64,000 bases of DNA from Corynebacterium heidelbergense (GTDB lineage Bacteria > Actinomycetota > Actinomycetes > Mycobacteriales > Mycobacteriaceae). The stretch is taken from the NCBI RefSeq assembly GCF_028609845.1, contig NZ_CP063191.1:1488001-1552000 (forward strand). The letters are read 5' to 3'. The position numbers and the translations under genes are program-made. The notes under the pieces were generated by a model that was not told the origin of the DNA, did not search any database, and saw only the letters and a list, made by a program, of their open reading frames with translations. Positions 14,401-20,432 of this stretch are shown here, in pieces (position 1 is the stretch's first letter; every line of letters begins with the position of its first letter).

Positions 14401-14978
14401 ACCTGGTCTTTCTTGCGGACTTGGACTCGGATATCGATGTCCTGGATATCCCGGAACCGCAGTTGGTCGGGGCGGCCGCGGGCCAAGCGGCTACGGACAA
14501 CACAGCCGCGGATGAGGCGGCCTCCAGCTCGGCGACGCGACCGACACCGGCTGCGGGTTCACCGACACCTGCTTTCGATGCACAGGTGCCCGAAGCACCG
14601 GACGCGAACAAGCCCGTCTTGTCTCCGGCCTGGCATTCTGCGGTCGAGGAGTGGGGAGAGGACGAGGGCGAGGGCTATGAAGCTCTGGTCTACTTGGCGC
14701 AGCACGGCGTGTCCGCACCGACCGATATAGGCGAGGAAATGCTGGGCAATCTGACCGTCGCCCGGTGGATTCGCGAGACGGACACCGGAACCACCCGGGT
14801 CGCGCTCGTGGAGGAGCTTTTCGCACTCAGCGGAGCCGAACATAACAAAACCAAGCACGATGAAACCGAGCACGACGGGGCCGAACGCGACCAAGGCTGG
14901 GTGCTCGTGGAGGCATCCGCAGTGCTGGGCCAATCGGGCAACGGGGTGCCGGAGGAATTCACCCGCTTGATGGACTGA
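8427..14978 (+). CDS. Giant DEAD-like helicase with DUF1998 and putative Vsr/PD-(D/E)XK nuclease domain (fused DrmA-DrmB-like)
   Basis: 2183 residues from ATG 8427, chosen because it follows the methyltransferase stop by one base and has AAGGAA upstream; the frame stays open 67 codons further. Helicase N-half: GTGSGKT 108-114, DEFH 235-238, SATLGD near 286. A roughly 800-residue insertion follows with Cys pairs (CRNCG near 543, CPSCG near 650, CSVCH near 991). Helicase C-half: TPTLEMGIDIGD and QRVGRAGR at 1114-1121. Further zinc-type Cys clusters lie near 1403 and 1530. DUF1998 has DSIPGGTGYLE from 1636 and CPDC from 1678. A candidate nuclease has RPD at 1800-1802 and LDGAEFH with D1820 and E1823. 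The low-complexity tail contains KHDETEHDGAERD. In canonical DISARM helicase (DrmA) and DUF1998 (DrmB) are separate proteins. An internal micro-repeat AGDRVGE occurs twice near 365-388. Confidence 0.88.
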   Translation: MSNLIPTHASQHVLNGLSEYLATSFSLAEQSTANSLKAFLTDPDTGMFHGPYVRTRLPYEPATNWEGSLPWLPDNFIPYRHQAEAFRRLASQINGQPRTPQPTLVVTGTGSGKTESFLYPILNHCLSTPGNGIKALILYPMNALANDQAARLADLITTDPRLKNIRAGLYTGEATKTPRRTVTGDGLITDRETIRKAPPEILLTNYKMLDQLLLRGADQPLWEASATTLQYVALDEFHTYDGAQGTDVALLLRRMGMKLKSLQPAGFLNDAESARPLGRITPVATSATLGDNTGEPAEMLRFAHTIFGEELSADAVVRETTLSYPRWQEMITEFVGGGAGAAPTRSGVPSVSEIQEINRNIARLAGDRVGEWAGESAGDRVGEQTDFAEIVHREFCESVFRCAHDLNSAVLAAAHSELFRRILEHTTRPVALMERAGDSTPDVVGEAEEDALTRNVFPTEDLRQVGDGAGEFLAHALTELAYLRAEFGKRHGWHGKKFPGVETHLWVREVSRIDRRVELDATGPEMFRWSDDGATSGTWLPACFCRNCGRSGWMAAAQPADEFLETTPRKIRRLGVNRPTCRRPLIDASSEAKTQHARGNDEGTALQWLNLPNATLSPTTPSEGELDTGGIVPVLTYAGEDAEALAEKDVCPSCGEPDAIRYLGSSVATLLSVAVSNLFGMDDLASDEKKSLVFVDSVQDAAHRAGFMQSRARTFAFRTRTAAVVTDRGAGTVSLAELPQLLIDSADRSADRDRARFELLPPWVTENPAFRPFWDPTATPRARAASQQMLHAVLALDVALEFGDRADLARSLVSTGTLSVGVDVPTETLRRVTSRSDMLPLGDSERLVAWARGIVEYMRLTGGVYTPLLKGYIEHDGNTFLLNRRESGQRGIPTFPLGGAPRFPRQGKPLSRAGREESTLPIASSRGWFARWTAKQLGISVSEAARCCGDLFDQLAEEGVVRAHSTASNATMYSLDPATILVGPEADHHILECSVCHRRFGVNAGGREILAGTPCHSIGCEGSFQPVKNADNYYRQLYSSRDVRTVISREHTSLLPTKDRLRVEEQFKASGGDQAPDGPNVLVATPTLEMGIDIGDLSTVMLASLPNSVASYVQRVGRAGRLSGNSLVIAVIRGRGKALARLERPLETIAGTVQPPAAFLSAREILQRQFIAYLLDTMDLEAAGVRGHKATSVFDGSGETSVIDALVGRIKNGIERQLAEFISSLALPAGAPVIGELREWADTELTAVLEQKRQEWLGGRALLRQRRQALLEAREELVQRERTGSGDDETMERLRATKSALKFVRTQLDEQYDNEPWISALERCGLLPNFTLLDDAVEFHVSVSRSGTDGEVETTTREYSRGIASGLFEMAPGATFYVQGIAARVDSVELGPNNANIQQWRLCPRCSYSQIEQVDSQVRSCPRCNDAGFADTSQVLNVVEMSKVYASVDYARSAITDATDDRASQRFERTVSMIVPPGGYGRGWYLENTGFGVQYLPKVELRWLNLGRPVGGGRHTLCGEEIEAPQFRMCRQCGHLDSRAGKNDWRDHKPWCPKRRRGEEEDAILLALGRRMSTQGVLMHLPPEIAAADNNAMPSLIAALRMGFKLALGGNPNHLDVTSVFDSSAKGVSQKLLLHDSIPGGTGYLEQFQSPLDIRVLLMKVYEQLVNCGCRNDQRAACPDCLLPYTYEGEADKTSRETALGALTKILLDEPHPEGGAAVDVGDSADLGLWTNKITEEEPEASARSKLESRFLEQLRADLKHWEATVVEKTVGNNARWTITFPKSKIQWVMEEQKDFGFTRPDFYFSTSGAAVDDIALYLDGAEFHASATHYSVAEDMTKRRRLARRSILPWSMTMHDLDLRYNAAQGIFADTPPWFVSGIRAHLNTVLSLQDDVHSLLLQDPMTQLLEILREPLKPWKNLGAAAVAHAQISTDLNARATQQPRPGGEPRFRTGTLSPRIDFINRGQHSHLSLIVVDREPDQAEWNRFLTLGNLVFLADLDSDIDVLDIPEPQLVGAAAGQAATDNTAADEAASSSATRPTPAAGSPTPAFDAQVPEAPDANKPVLSPAWHSAVEEWGEDEGEGYEALVYLAQHGVSAPTDIGEEMLGNLTVARWIRETDTGTTRVALVEELFALSGAEHNKTKHDETEHDGAERDQGWVLVEASAVLGQSGNGVPEEFTRLMD

Positions 14979-15027
14979 ACAGTTACCCGTGAGCGCCAGA
15001 AAACACTCGTGAAGGAGGACTAACGCA

Positions 15028-17445
15028 ATGCCCGCATCTTTATCACTCGACAAGGATTTTGAGTTCCCCGAGGCCGTTCAAAAGCAAACTTTGGAGTTCA
15101 TCCGCAAGCTGAAGGAAAACCCGGATAACTCTTCCCTGAAGATCAAGCCGCTGAACAATATGAAAGACAGGCGTGTGCGCACGGGCCGCGTCAACGATCA
15201 ATTTCGGGCGGTGATGCTGGAGCTGGACGGCACCCGCGAGAAGCACTTCATGCTGTTCAAGGTGCTCAACCACGACGAGGCCATCCGGTGCGCACAAAAC
15301 CTCAAGGTCCGAACGAACCCGACTAACGGCGTCATCGAAGTCACGGACACGCCGTCCGGCGGTGGCCAGGGGCTATCCCCCCAGGCTGTGGAGGCGGAGA
15401 TCAAGAGCCGCCTGGAGCGGGCGGTGGCGGAAGCCCGCGCCGAAATGCTCGCTGAGCAGCAGCAGCGTGAAGCCGAAATGCAGGAGCACTTCGCAGAGCA
15501 GCTTTCCCAGCGGGCCGCGACCAGTGAGCAGCCCGCAAACGCGCACCAGCCCACCCCGGGCGACGCGACCACTCCGAGCCCCACGCCCACCACCAAGGCC
15601 CCCTCTCCTCCACCACGCGACATCTTCAACCGACCCGGGATTACGCCGGAAACCCTTTCCGACGAGTTGGGCCTGTCCCCCATCGCCATCGCCGCCATTC
15701 AACGCGCCGAGGACGTCGACAAGCTCCTCGCGATTTTGGCCCCGAATCCGTCGTGGGAATCGGACGCAGTCCAGGGCCTTATTGCTGGCTATTCCATCCC
15801 AGAGGTCATTGAGGATCTCGGCCTTAAGCGGCCGGAGTTCCCCGTTGACGATAGTGATGCCGACGCGATGATCAATGGCGTCCGAAAATCGACCACATGG
15901 GTGGAACCCACCGAGCTGGACCTGAAGAACATCCTGGAGAAAGGCAGCTTCGCCGATTGGCGCACATTCCTGCACCCCGCCCAGGCCAAGGCCGCGACGC
16001 TGGACCACAAGGGCTCCTCGCGCATCACCGGCGGGGCGGGAACAGGAAAAACGGTAGTCCTGCTGCACCGAGCAAAACACCTACTGGACAGCTCCGACGG
16101 CAAAGCCCGCATCCTCTTGACCACATTCACCAGGGACCTTGCCAATCAGCTAAAAAGCCAGATGAACGTGCTCGATCCGCAATTCCAGGAGGCCAGCGTT
16201 CCCGGTGCCCCCGGATTGCTGATCTTGGGGATCGATGCCCACGTCGCCCAATTCCTGCGCAAATGCCAGCCCTTCGAGCTTGAGGACGCCTACAACAAAG
16301 CGTTTGGTATCAGCGCTCAGCAACCACCCACGCCCCTATTCGACAGGGATGCGGACGAATTGTGGACTGAGGCTGCAGAACTGCGCGGAGAGGGGCTCGC
16401 CGATGAGAAGAAGCAACCGGCGTTCCTCAATGACGAGTTCAACGAAATCATCTTGACGAACTCCATCACCACGTTGCAGGGCTATCTCCGGGTGAGTCGA
16501 TCTGGGCGGCGCACCACATTGAGCCGCAACGAACGCAAGATCGTGTGGGCCATCACCCAATCCTTTATCCACCAGTGCGCAACGGACAATCGCTTTACAT
16601 TCCCCGCTATCGCGGTGCTTGCAGCGCAGGTGCTGGAGACGCGGAGGGCGCCGCACCTCGATCACATCCTCGTAGACGAGGCGCAGGACTTCCATGCGGG
16701 GCATTGGCGATTCATCCGCGCGTCAGTGGCACCTGGCCCCAATGACATTTGCCTGGCGGAGGATTCCCACCAGCGGATTTACGGCAAGCGGTTGGTGCTG
16801 TCCCGGTATGGGATTGAAACGCGCGGGCGGGCCACAACTCGATTGCGCCTGAATTACCGGACGACGGCACAGACGCTTTCCTATGCCTCGGCGATCCTGG
16901 AGGGCGAGAAGTGGGTGGATTCCACGGGGGAGGAAGACACCCTTGAGGGCTACCGCTCTGTGCGCCGGGGGCCCGACCCCGAGGTGCTGCAGGTCAATGA
17001 TTCCGAAGAGGAGATCGCGCTCATTGCGGAGAAGGTGCGGGGTTGGCTGGAAGGCAACTCGCCATCGACGCACATTGGCGTGCTGGCGCGGAATAAGTAC
17101 CGGGTTAAGGAGCTGACAGACCGGCTTTCGGAGGAGGGGATCAAGGTGCAGACGCGGCGGGTGGGCGCCAGTGTGTTTGACGATCCCGTGTCTGTGATGA
17201 CGATGCACAACGCGAAGGGGATGGAGTTTTCGCACGTCATCCTGGCAAATGTGACGAAGAAGTCCATGCCGCAAACCTTCAAACTCGCGCATTACCCGGA
17301 GGCCGAGCGCGAGGACGCGCTGCAGCGGGAGCGGGCGTTGCTGTACGTGGCAGCTTCGCGTGCGCGCGACGAGCTGGTGATTACGGCGCCCGGGGAGCTT
17401 TCGCCGCTGCTGCCGACGAAGGTGGGCGACAAGGGCGGGCGATAA
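15028..17445 (+). CDS. UvrD/Rep-type superfamily 1 helicase with N-terminal RelE/ParE-like domain
   Basis: 805 residues. Residues 1-92 read like the RelE/ParE/YoeB fold: FIRKLKENPDNSSLKIKPL, then RRVRTGRVNDQFRAVML and FKVLNHDEAI. A Glu/Gln-rich predicted coiled coil (about 115-165), a Pro/Thr linker and a small helical region (198-270) lead to the motor. GGAGTGKT is at 335-342, DEAQD at 550-554, LNYRTT near 611, TMHNAKGMEF at 725-734 and YVAASRAR at 773-780. ATG 15028 has a perfect ribosome-binding site (AAGGAGGA) 49 bases after the previous stop. This toxin-like/UvrD fusion is a recognised architecture near defence genes; whether the RelE-like part cleaves RNA or only binds is unknown. It is probably the last gene of the ligA-linked operon. 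Confidence 0.88.
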   Translation: MPASLSLDKDFEFPEAVQKQTLEFIRKLKENPDNSSLKIKPLNNMKDRRVRTGRVNDQFRAVMLELDGTREKHFMLFKVLNHDEAIRCAQNLKVRTNPTNGVIEVTDTPSGGGQGLSPQAVEAEIKSRLERAVAEARAEMLAEQQQREAEMQEHFAEQLSQRAATSEQPANAHQPTPGDATTPSPTPTTKAPSPPPRDIFNRPGITPETLSDELGLSPIAIAAIQRAEDVDKLLAILAPNPSWESDAVQGLIAGYSIPEVIEDLGLKRPEFPVDDSDADAMINGVRKSTTWVEPTELDLKNILEKGSFADWRTFLHPAQAKAATLDHKGSSRITGGAGTGKTVVLLHRAKHLLDSSDGKARILLTTFTRDLANQLKSQMNVLDPQFQEASVPGAPGLLILGIDAHVAQFLRKCQPFELEDAYNKAFGISAQQPPTPLFDRDADELWTEAAELRGEGLADEKKQPAFLNDEFNEIILTNSITTLQGYLRVSRSGRRTTLSRNERKIVWAITQSFIHQCATDNRFTFPAIAVLAAQVLETRRAPHLDHILVDEAQDFHAGHWRFIRASVAPGPNDICLAEDSHQRIYGKRLVLSRYGIETRGRATTRLRLNYRTTAQTLSYASAILEGEKWVDSTGEEDTLEGYRSVRRGPDPEVLQVNDSEEEIALIAEKVRGWLEGNSPSTHIGVLARNKYRVKELTDRLSEEGIKVQTRRVGASVFDDPVSVMTMHNAKGMEFSHVILANVTKKSMPQTFKLAHYPEAEREDALQRERALLYVAASRARDELVITAPGELSPLLPTKVGDKGGR

Positions 17446-17532
17446 GGGGTAGCTGGCTCGGGTTGGACGGACCCGTGGGGTGAGCGGTGGCGAAAGTGTG
17501 TTCGGGATGGGCCCCGGTGTCCCGGCGGTTGC

Positions 17533-17538
17533 CTAGGG
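17533..17538 (+). promoter_or_regulatory. Putative -10 box of the ArdC-like gene
   Basis: TAGGGT fits the actinobacterial TANNNT -10 pattern and lies 39 bases before the ATG of the next gene in the 132-base gap after the UvrD-type gene. No convincing -35 is visible. It suggests separate transcription of the ArdC-like gene from the defence operon. Confidence 0.4.
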
Positions 17539-17577
17539 TGAAGCTCGCAACGACAGCCCTCACCGGAAGGTCAGCCC

Positions 17578-18546
17578 ATGGTTTCATCCCATTCCTTTGT
17601 GAGCCTCGGAGATACCATTCCAGATTTTGATTCTCCGTCCGGAGCACAACAGGTGCGTGATTTCGTCTCCCACCTGTGCGTAATGAACACACAGAGCTTC
17701 TACAACGCGGCCATGGTGCTAGCCCAGGACCCGGAAGCAACCGCCGCACTCCCGCAGGGCGGGTGGAGGCGCCTGGGTTTCGAGCTCCTGCCCGGGGCTC
17801 GTCGGCTGGCGGTGATGTGTCGTTGTGGCCCAGCCGGCATCGTCTACGACGTCCGCCATACCCGCCCACGCGATGGGGAAGGCGGGGCACCCTGCTTGGA
17901 CGACTTGCAGCAGTCCCGCTTCGATCTGGAACCCGGAAGAGCGGTCGAGAAGGTCGAACGTATGCTTCCCCGCCTGGGCGTTGTGGACGAAGACCACTCC
18001 CTTCTGTCACTCGGAGAGACCACGGCGGCAGTGAGTTCTCCGGAGGGCTTAGCCGTCCGCTGCTTTAAGCCAATTTACCCGCCCGAGGACTCGAAGGATG
18101 CGCCAATCGTCTACGCGTTCGCCAGTGATCCCATGTCTGCAGTACCTATGGGGCGTACCCCGGACGAATGTTATCTCGGCGACACGCTGTTCTCCATTGC
18201 ACTGCTCATGTCGGTTTTTCGGGTTCCATGGTTGCAGTACGTCCGCGTCGACATCGGGGGATCTCCCCAGACATGGCGCGAGGAAACGCTGCGCCGAAGC
18301 TGCGAGCAGCTCGATCCCCATAAAAGTGCAGCCGCGTATTCCTTGGAGGCATCCCTCGCGGTGTTTATCCTCTCCGCCAGGTTTGGTTGGTCCCTTAAAG
18401 CGCCGCTCGCGCGTCGCTTCATGGCCGACGATTCATTCCCGGTGCCGAAATACACGGACTTTCGGAGGACCCTTGTCGCTTGCCATTTCCTGGAAAAGCA
18501 GCTCGCACATCCCATCAGCTTGTTCACGGACCTGGAACGGTTTTGA
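17578..18546 (+). CDS. Protein with ArdC-N-like (antirestriction) signature, metalloprotease motif lacking
   Basis: 322 residues; ATG preceded by GGAAGGT. The segment at 37-80 (NTQSFYNAAMVLAQDPEA, then W63-R-R-L-G, then PGARRLAVM) matches the ArdC N-terminal layout: S/N-rich start, QxPxA, W-x-x-LG, a GA/GE turn and a hydrophobic strand. The later EASLAVFILSARFGW around E257 resembles the third zinc-ligand helix of ArdC/ImmA-like metallopeptidases, but no HExxH motif is present upstream of it. It could be a catalytically dead antirestriction protein, an ssDNA-binding accessory of the adjacent island, or an unrelated protein with a chance match. It stands alone with its own likely promoter. No signal peptide or membrane segment is seen. 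The match is by pattern only. Confidence 0.6.
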   Translation: MVSSHSFVSLGDTIPDFDSPSGAQQVRDFVSHLCVMNTQSFYNAAMVLAQDPEATAALPQGGWRRLGFELLPGARRLAVMCRCGPAGIVYDVRHTRPRDGEGGAPCLDDLQQSRFDLEPGRAVEKVERMLPRLGVVDEDHSLLSLGETTAAVSSPEGLAVRCFKPIYPPEDSKDAPIVYAFASDPMSAVPMGRTPDECYLGDTLFSIALLMSVFRVPWLQYVRVDIGGSPQTWREETLRRSCEQLDPHKSAAAYSLEASLAVFILSARFGWSLKAPLARRFMADDSFPVPKYTDFRRTLVACHFLEKQLAHPISLFTDLERF

Positions 18547-18678
18547 GCCGACTGCGGGTTCTTCCCTGCTCGCTGGCAGGGATCGCTCCCGACCGACGGG
18601 GTTGTGCCGCTGCCTGGCTTCGGCCCGCGAGCCGGCCCGAAGGGCCGCCGGAACTGCGCAAACGGCGCATAACCGCGT

Positions 18679-18733
18679 AACACACAACTCAACACACTCC
18701 TAACACACTCCAGTTGTGTGTTAGGAGTGTGTT
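18679..18733. repeat. Palindromic repeat element, copy 1
   Basis: Bases 18679-18722 are identical to 20270-20313 (44 bp). The element is built from 11-12-base units of the form AACACACTCCT, AACACACTCCA and AACACACAACTC on one arm and their complements on the other. Bases 18691-18708 and 18716-18733 form a perfect 18-bp inverted repeat with a 7-base loop (TCCAGTT). It could act as terminator, insulator or recombination site; no long T-run follows. Confidence 0.85.
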
Positions 18734-18887
18734 TCCCGGTCGCTGCTCCCACGAGTCTCCAGATTCGAGCACCGTCTTTTGCACTAGCCCCACTAAAGAA
18801 CCGTATTTGATAAATGAAGCCGGGAAGAAAATAAATGTTGTGAGTATTCCCTCAACACGGGAGGCCTCAGGCGGTACTGGTGAGAGC

Positions 18888-19010
18888 ATGACGAAGCCGC
18901 AAAACGTTCGAGCGATGGCGATACATCCTCACGAGACCACTATTTTCGAAGATGGCTCAGAGCTAGCCTGGGATGGGACAAATCTGTATTGGGGTAGTCT
19001 CAGGACCTAA
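18888..19010 (+). CDS. Possible 40-residue peptide, unknown
   Basis: Short reading frame beginning MTKPQNVRAMAIHPHETT and ending YWGSLRT, with a weak GGTGAG ribosome-binding site immediately upstream and GGGAGG about 27 bases before. The composition (IFEDGSELAWDG) looks protein-like rather than random. The frame is open further upstream but without a better start. No family is recognised. It may be the C-terminal remnant of a mobile-element gene. Confidence 0.25.
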   Translation: MTKPQNVRAMAIHPHETTIFEDGSELAWDGTNLYWGSLRT

Positions 19011-19133
19011 GGGCCAATTCAGGCGGTGACTCTCGCGAGCACACTGGCGGAGCCGAGTGAAGAGGACCGGCAGAAGAGCTCGCATGATACCGAACGCGAT
19101 ATGCAAAACAGATACCATCATCAATGAAAGATA

Positions 19134-19159
19134 AGCACACAGGTTGGTACCTGTGTGCT
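19134..19159 (-). terminator. Hairpin downstream of the small membrane-protein gene
   Basis: Perfect 10-bp stem AGCACACAGG/CCTGTGTGCT with loop TTGGTA, 12 bases after the stop of the minus-strand gene at 19172. It is followed on the minus strand by a moderately T-rich stretch (TTATCTTTC). Likely factor-independent terminator. Confidence 0.55.
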
Positions 19160-19171
19160 CCAGTGTATGGT

Positions 19172-19399
19172 TTACTGTGCGTGTTCTTTCCGGTACTGAA
19201 CCCCTGCCCTGGCGAAGAAGACTACTGAGCAGAGTACGGAGATGACAGACACGGGGTTGAGAAAAGCATATTGACGACTTGTGGCCCCTAGCAGCAGGTA
19301 GAATACAACCATCACAAAAGCTGTGAAAAGCAGTCCCACTGCTATGAGAAGCAGTTTTTTAGTTGCAGCAGGATGCGGCTGCGCCTCTGAGTGCCCCAC
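19172..19399 (-). CDS. Small two-helix membrane protein, candidate bacteriocin immunity protein
   Basis: 75 residues from GTG 19399. This start is chosen because a perfect Shine-Dalgarno (GGAGG at 19412-19408) lies 8 bases upstream; TTG 19402 and ATG 19403-19405 are closer alternatives. A short polar N-terminus (GHSEAQPHPAATKK) precedes helix 1 (LLLIAVGLLFTAFVMVVFY) and helix 2 (LNPVSVISVLCSVVFFARAG), ending in a basic tail (QYRKEHAQ). The gene overlaps by 41 bases the 3' end of a glycine-rich peptide frame in another phase. That arrangement, a small GxxxG-rich peptide followed by a small membrane protein, is typical of class II bacteriocin/immunity pairs. The function is inference from layout; no family is recognised. 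Confidence 0.55.
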   Translation of the reverse strand: MGHSEAQPHPAATKKLLLIAVGLLFTAFVMVVFYLLLGATSRQYAFLNPVSVISVLCSVVFFARAGVQYRKEHAQ

Positions 19400-19603
19400 C
19401 AACATCACCTCCAAATGTTCCTACAGTTCCACCGGCTACCGTGCCTGCGATCGGCAAGGTTACCGTTCCCTCACCAGCACCCGCGAGGCCAGCTGCCGTT
19501 GCCCCGCCAACACCGGGGCATTGGTCATAATGCCCATTCGTACGAGGTCCCTTCCGAGGAGTGTGGGGAGAGTCTTAACTGAAGCACAAGGGATCAGTGC
19601 CAT
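19359..19603 (-). pseudogene. Frameshifted glycine-rich peptide gene resembling a class II bacteriocin
   Basis: One frame encodes, from about 19517 to the TAA at 19361-19359, a glycine/alanine-rich stretch (GVGGATAAGLAGAGEG, then TLPIAGTVAGGTVGTFGGDV) ending in AAASCCN. Repeated GxxxG spacing is the hallmark of helical two-peptide or circular bacteriocins. That frame lacks any ATG/GTG/TTG after its upstream stop. The adjacent frame supplies ATG 19603 (AGGA just upstream) and MALIPCASVKTLPTLLGRD. The two join into one 81-residue peptide if a single C is added to the CCCC run at 19515-19518. It is therefore either a recent one-base loss, a sequencing error, or a chance Gly-rich frame. The two-helix protein gene begins inside its 3' end. 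Confidence 0.4.
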
Positions 19604-19719
19604 ATATCCTAAAGCAATTGATACTTCTTTGCATTATGGAGAACGGCTTCTTCATGAATCGTTCATCTTTTGTTAACCGCACCCCCCCACCTACATTAGA
19701 ACCCGATCATCCCCGATGA

Positions 19720-19747
19720 CCCCCTGTGTTCCAGGGGGTTTCTTTTT
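19720..19747 (+). terminator. Strong factor-independent terminator, no clear gene upstream
   Basis: Stem CCCCCTG/CAGGGGG (19720-19726 with 19732-19738), loop TGTTC, followed by TTTCTTTTT. This is a textbook terminator on the + strand. No supported + strand gene precedes it: the nearest upstream feature is the antisense small gene pair. It may end an unrecognised small RNA or be debris from a lost gene. Confidence 0.8.
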
Positions 19748-19822
19748 GCCTTCTTCCGGCTATCCCCTCCGGTATTCCTACTGTTCACACCCGGTTTCCG
19801 CTCTGTACCTCTCGGTTTCCCC

Positions 19823-19885
19823 GTGTACTCCCCATGCTCCCCTCATGTATCCTCCATGCCTCCCAAGCATTCCCTTCATACCCCC
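19823..19885. repeat. Pyrimidine-rich 11-bp quasi-repeats
   Basis: Within a strongly C/T-biased strand (about 19745-19885), CATG recurs at 19833, 19844 and 19855, exactly 11 bases apart. Each is flanked by TCCC or TCC, with degenerate CATT and CATA steps after. The other strand is a G/A-rich array with repeated GGAGG/GGGGA. No coding frame explains it. Confidence 0.4.
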
Positions 19886-19952
19886 TTCAGAGGTCCCTCT
19901 GAACTGCGGAAATGCTCTCTTTCGTGATGTAAGGCGATGAACCCTTCAGAGG
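19883..19952. repeat. CCCTTCAGAGG direct repeats and an 18-bp palindrome
   Basis: CCCTTCAGAGG occurs at 19883-19893 and 19942-19952. The first copy is part of a perfect palindrome, TTCAGAGG-TC-CCTCTGAA (19886-19903). It lies just beyond the truncated IS3-type OrfA fragment and may mark an insertion-sequence end or excision scar. Confidence 0.4.
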
Positions 19953-19998
19953 ATACAAACACCCTACAGGTGGTATGAAACTCGCTTAGAGGACGAGT

Positions 19999-20082
19999 GG
20001 ACGAGCCGGCCGCAGTGAGCTTGTCAGCCTTTTCCAGCTTGGCCACGATCTGCTCAGGCGTGTGTTTCGAAAACTTCTTCAT
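19999..20082 (-). pseudogene. IS3-type transposase OrfA, N-terminal fragment
   Basis: From ATG 20082, with a good ribosome-binding site (GGAAGGA, 7 bases upstream), the frame reads MKKFSKHTPEQIVAKLEKAD and then KLTAAGSS. This is the start of the helix-turn-helix OrfA of IS3-family elements, which normally continues with a conserved helix-turn-helix and a W-R motif. After about 28 codons the match ends abruptly and an unrelated sequence continues to a stop at 19876. No OrfB is present. It is a truncated insertion-sequence remnant. Confidence 0.75.
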
Positions 20083-20269
20083 GAGTCGATCCTTCCAAAA
20101 CCGCCGGTTCGACGGAGAAAAGGCGACTAGAAAGTCAGATGGTCCGATATTCCCAGCCCACACAACAAGCAACGCTTGGCAATTGCCGTGAAAGGTCCCT
20201 TCTAGGAAAAATCACCCAGAGCCCACCTGTAGAGGTGACGCTCCCCTCCCAGAACGCTTCCAAGCGAGC

Positions 20270-20347
20270 AACACACAACTCAACACACTCCTAACACACT
20301 CCAGTTGTGTGTTGAGTTGTGTGTTAGGAGTGTGTTTGGAGTGTGTT
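20270..20347. repeat. Palindromic repeat element, copy 2 (expanded)
   Basis: Carries the same 44 bp as 18679-18722 and then additional complementary units, GAGTTGTGTGTT and TGGAGTGTGTT, that copy 1 lacks. The two copies thus differ by whole 11-12-base units on the right arm. It lies about 85 bases beyond the stop of the minus-strand MetE-like gene, mirroring copy 1 beyond the ArdC-like gene on the other side of the islet. Confidence 0.85.
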
Positions 20348-20432
20348 GCCGGTCCGGCCGCAGAGAGAGCCCCCGAACAGGCCGCCGAGGCACCCCTCCA
20401 CCCTCACCCCTCCCACCCCTCCCGGGTTTCCC

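Larger units (their letters stand above)
18547..20432. other. AT-richer, gene-poor islet with mobile-element debris
   Basis: About 1.9 kb between the ArdC-like gene and the MetE-like gene. Base composition is visibly lower in GC than the flanks. It carries the two copies of a palindromic repeat, a small two-helix membrane protein, a broken glycine-rich peptide gene, an IS3-type OrfA fragment, an orphan terminator and 11-bp quasi-repeats (listed separately). The first 130 bases after the ArdC-like stop hold a 7-bp hairpin (18563-18582) without a T-run. No rRNA, tRNA or long gene is present. Confidence 0.7.

Noticed and set aside
15028-15330. Stand-alone toxin-antitoxin pair
   Set aside because: The RelE-like region is in frame with the helicase and has no adjacent antitoxin gene.
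19323-19676. 117-codon + strand frame with many cysteines
   Set aside because: Antisense to the two-helix gene and the Gly-rich frame, no ribosome-binding site, and composition not protein-like.
18679-20347. CRISPR array
   Set aside because: Only two repeat copies 1.6 kb apart, internally palindromic, with no regular spacers and no cas genes.
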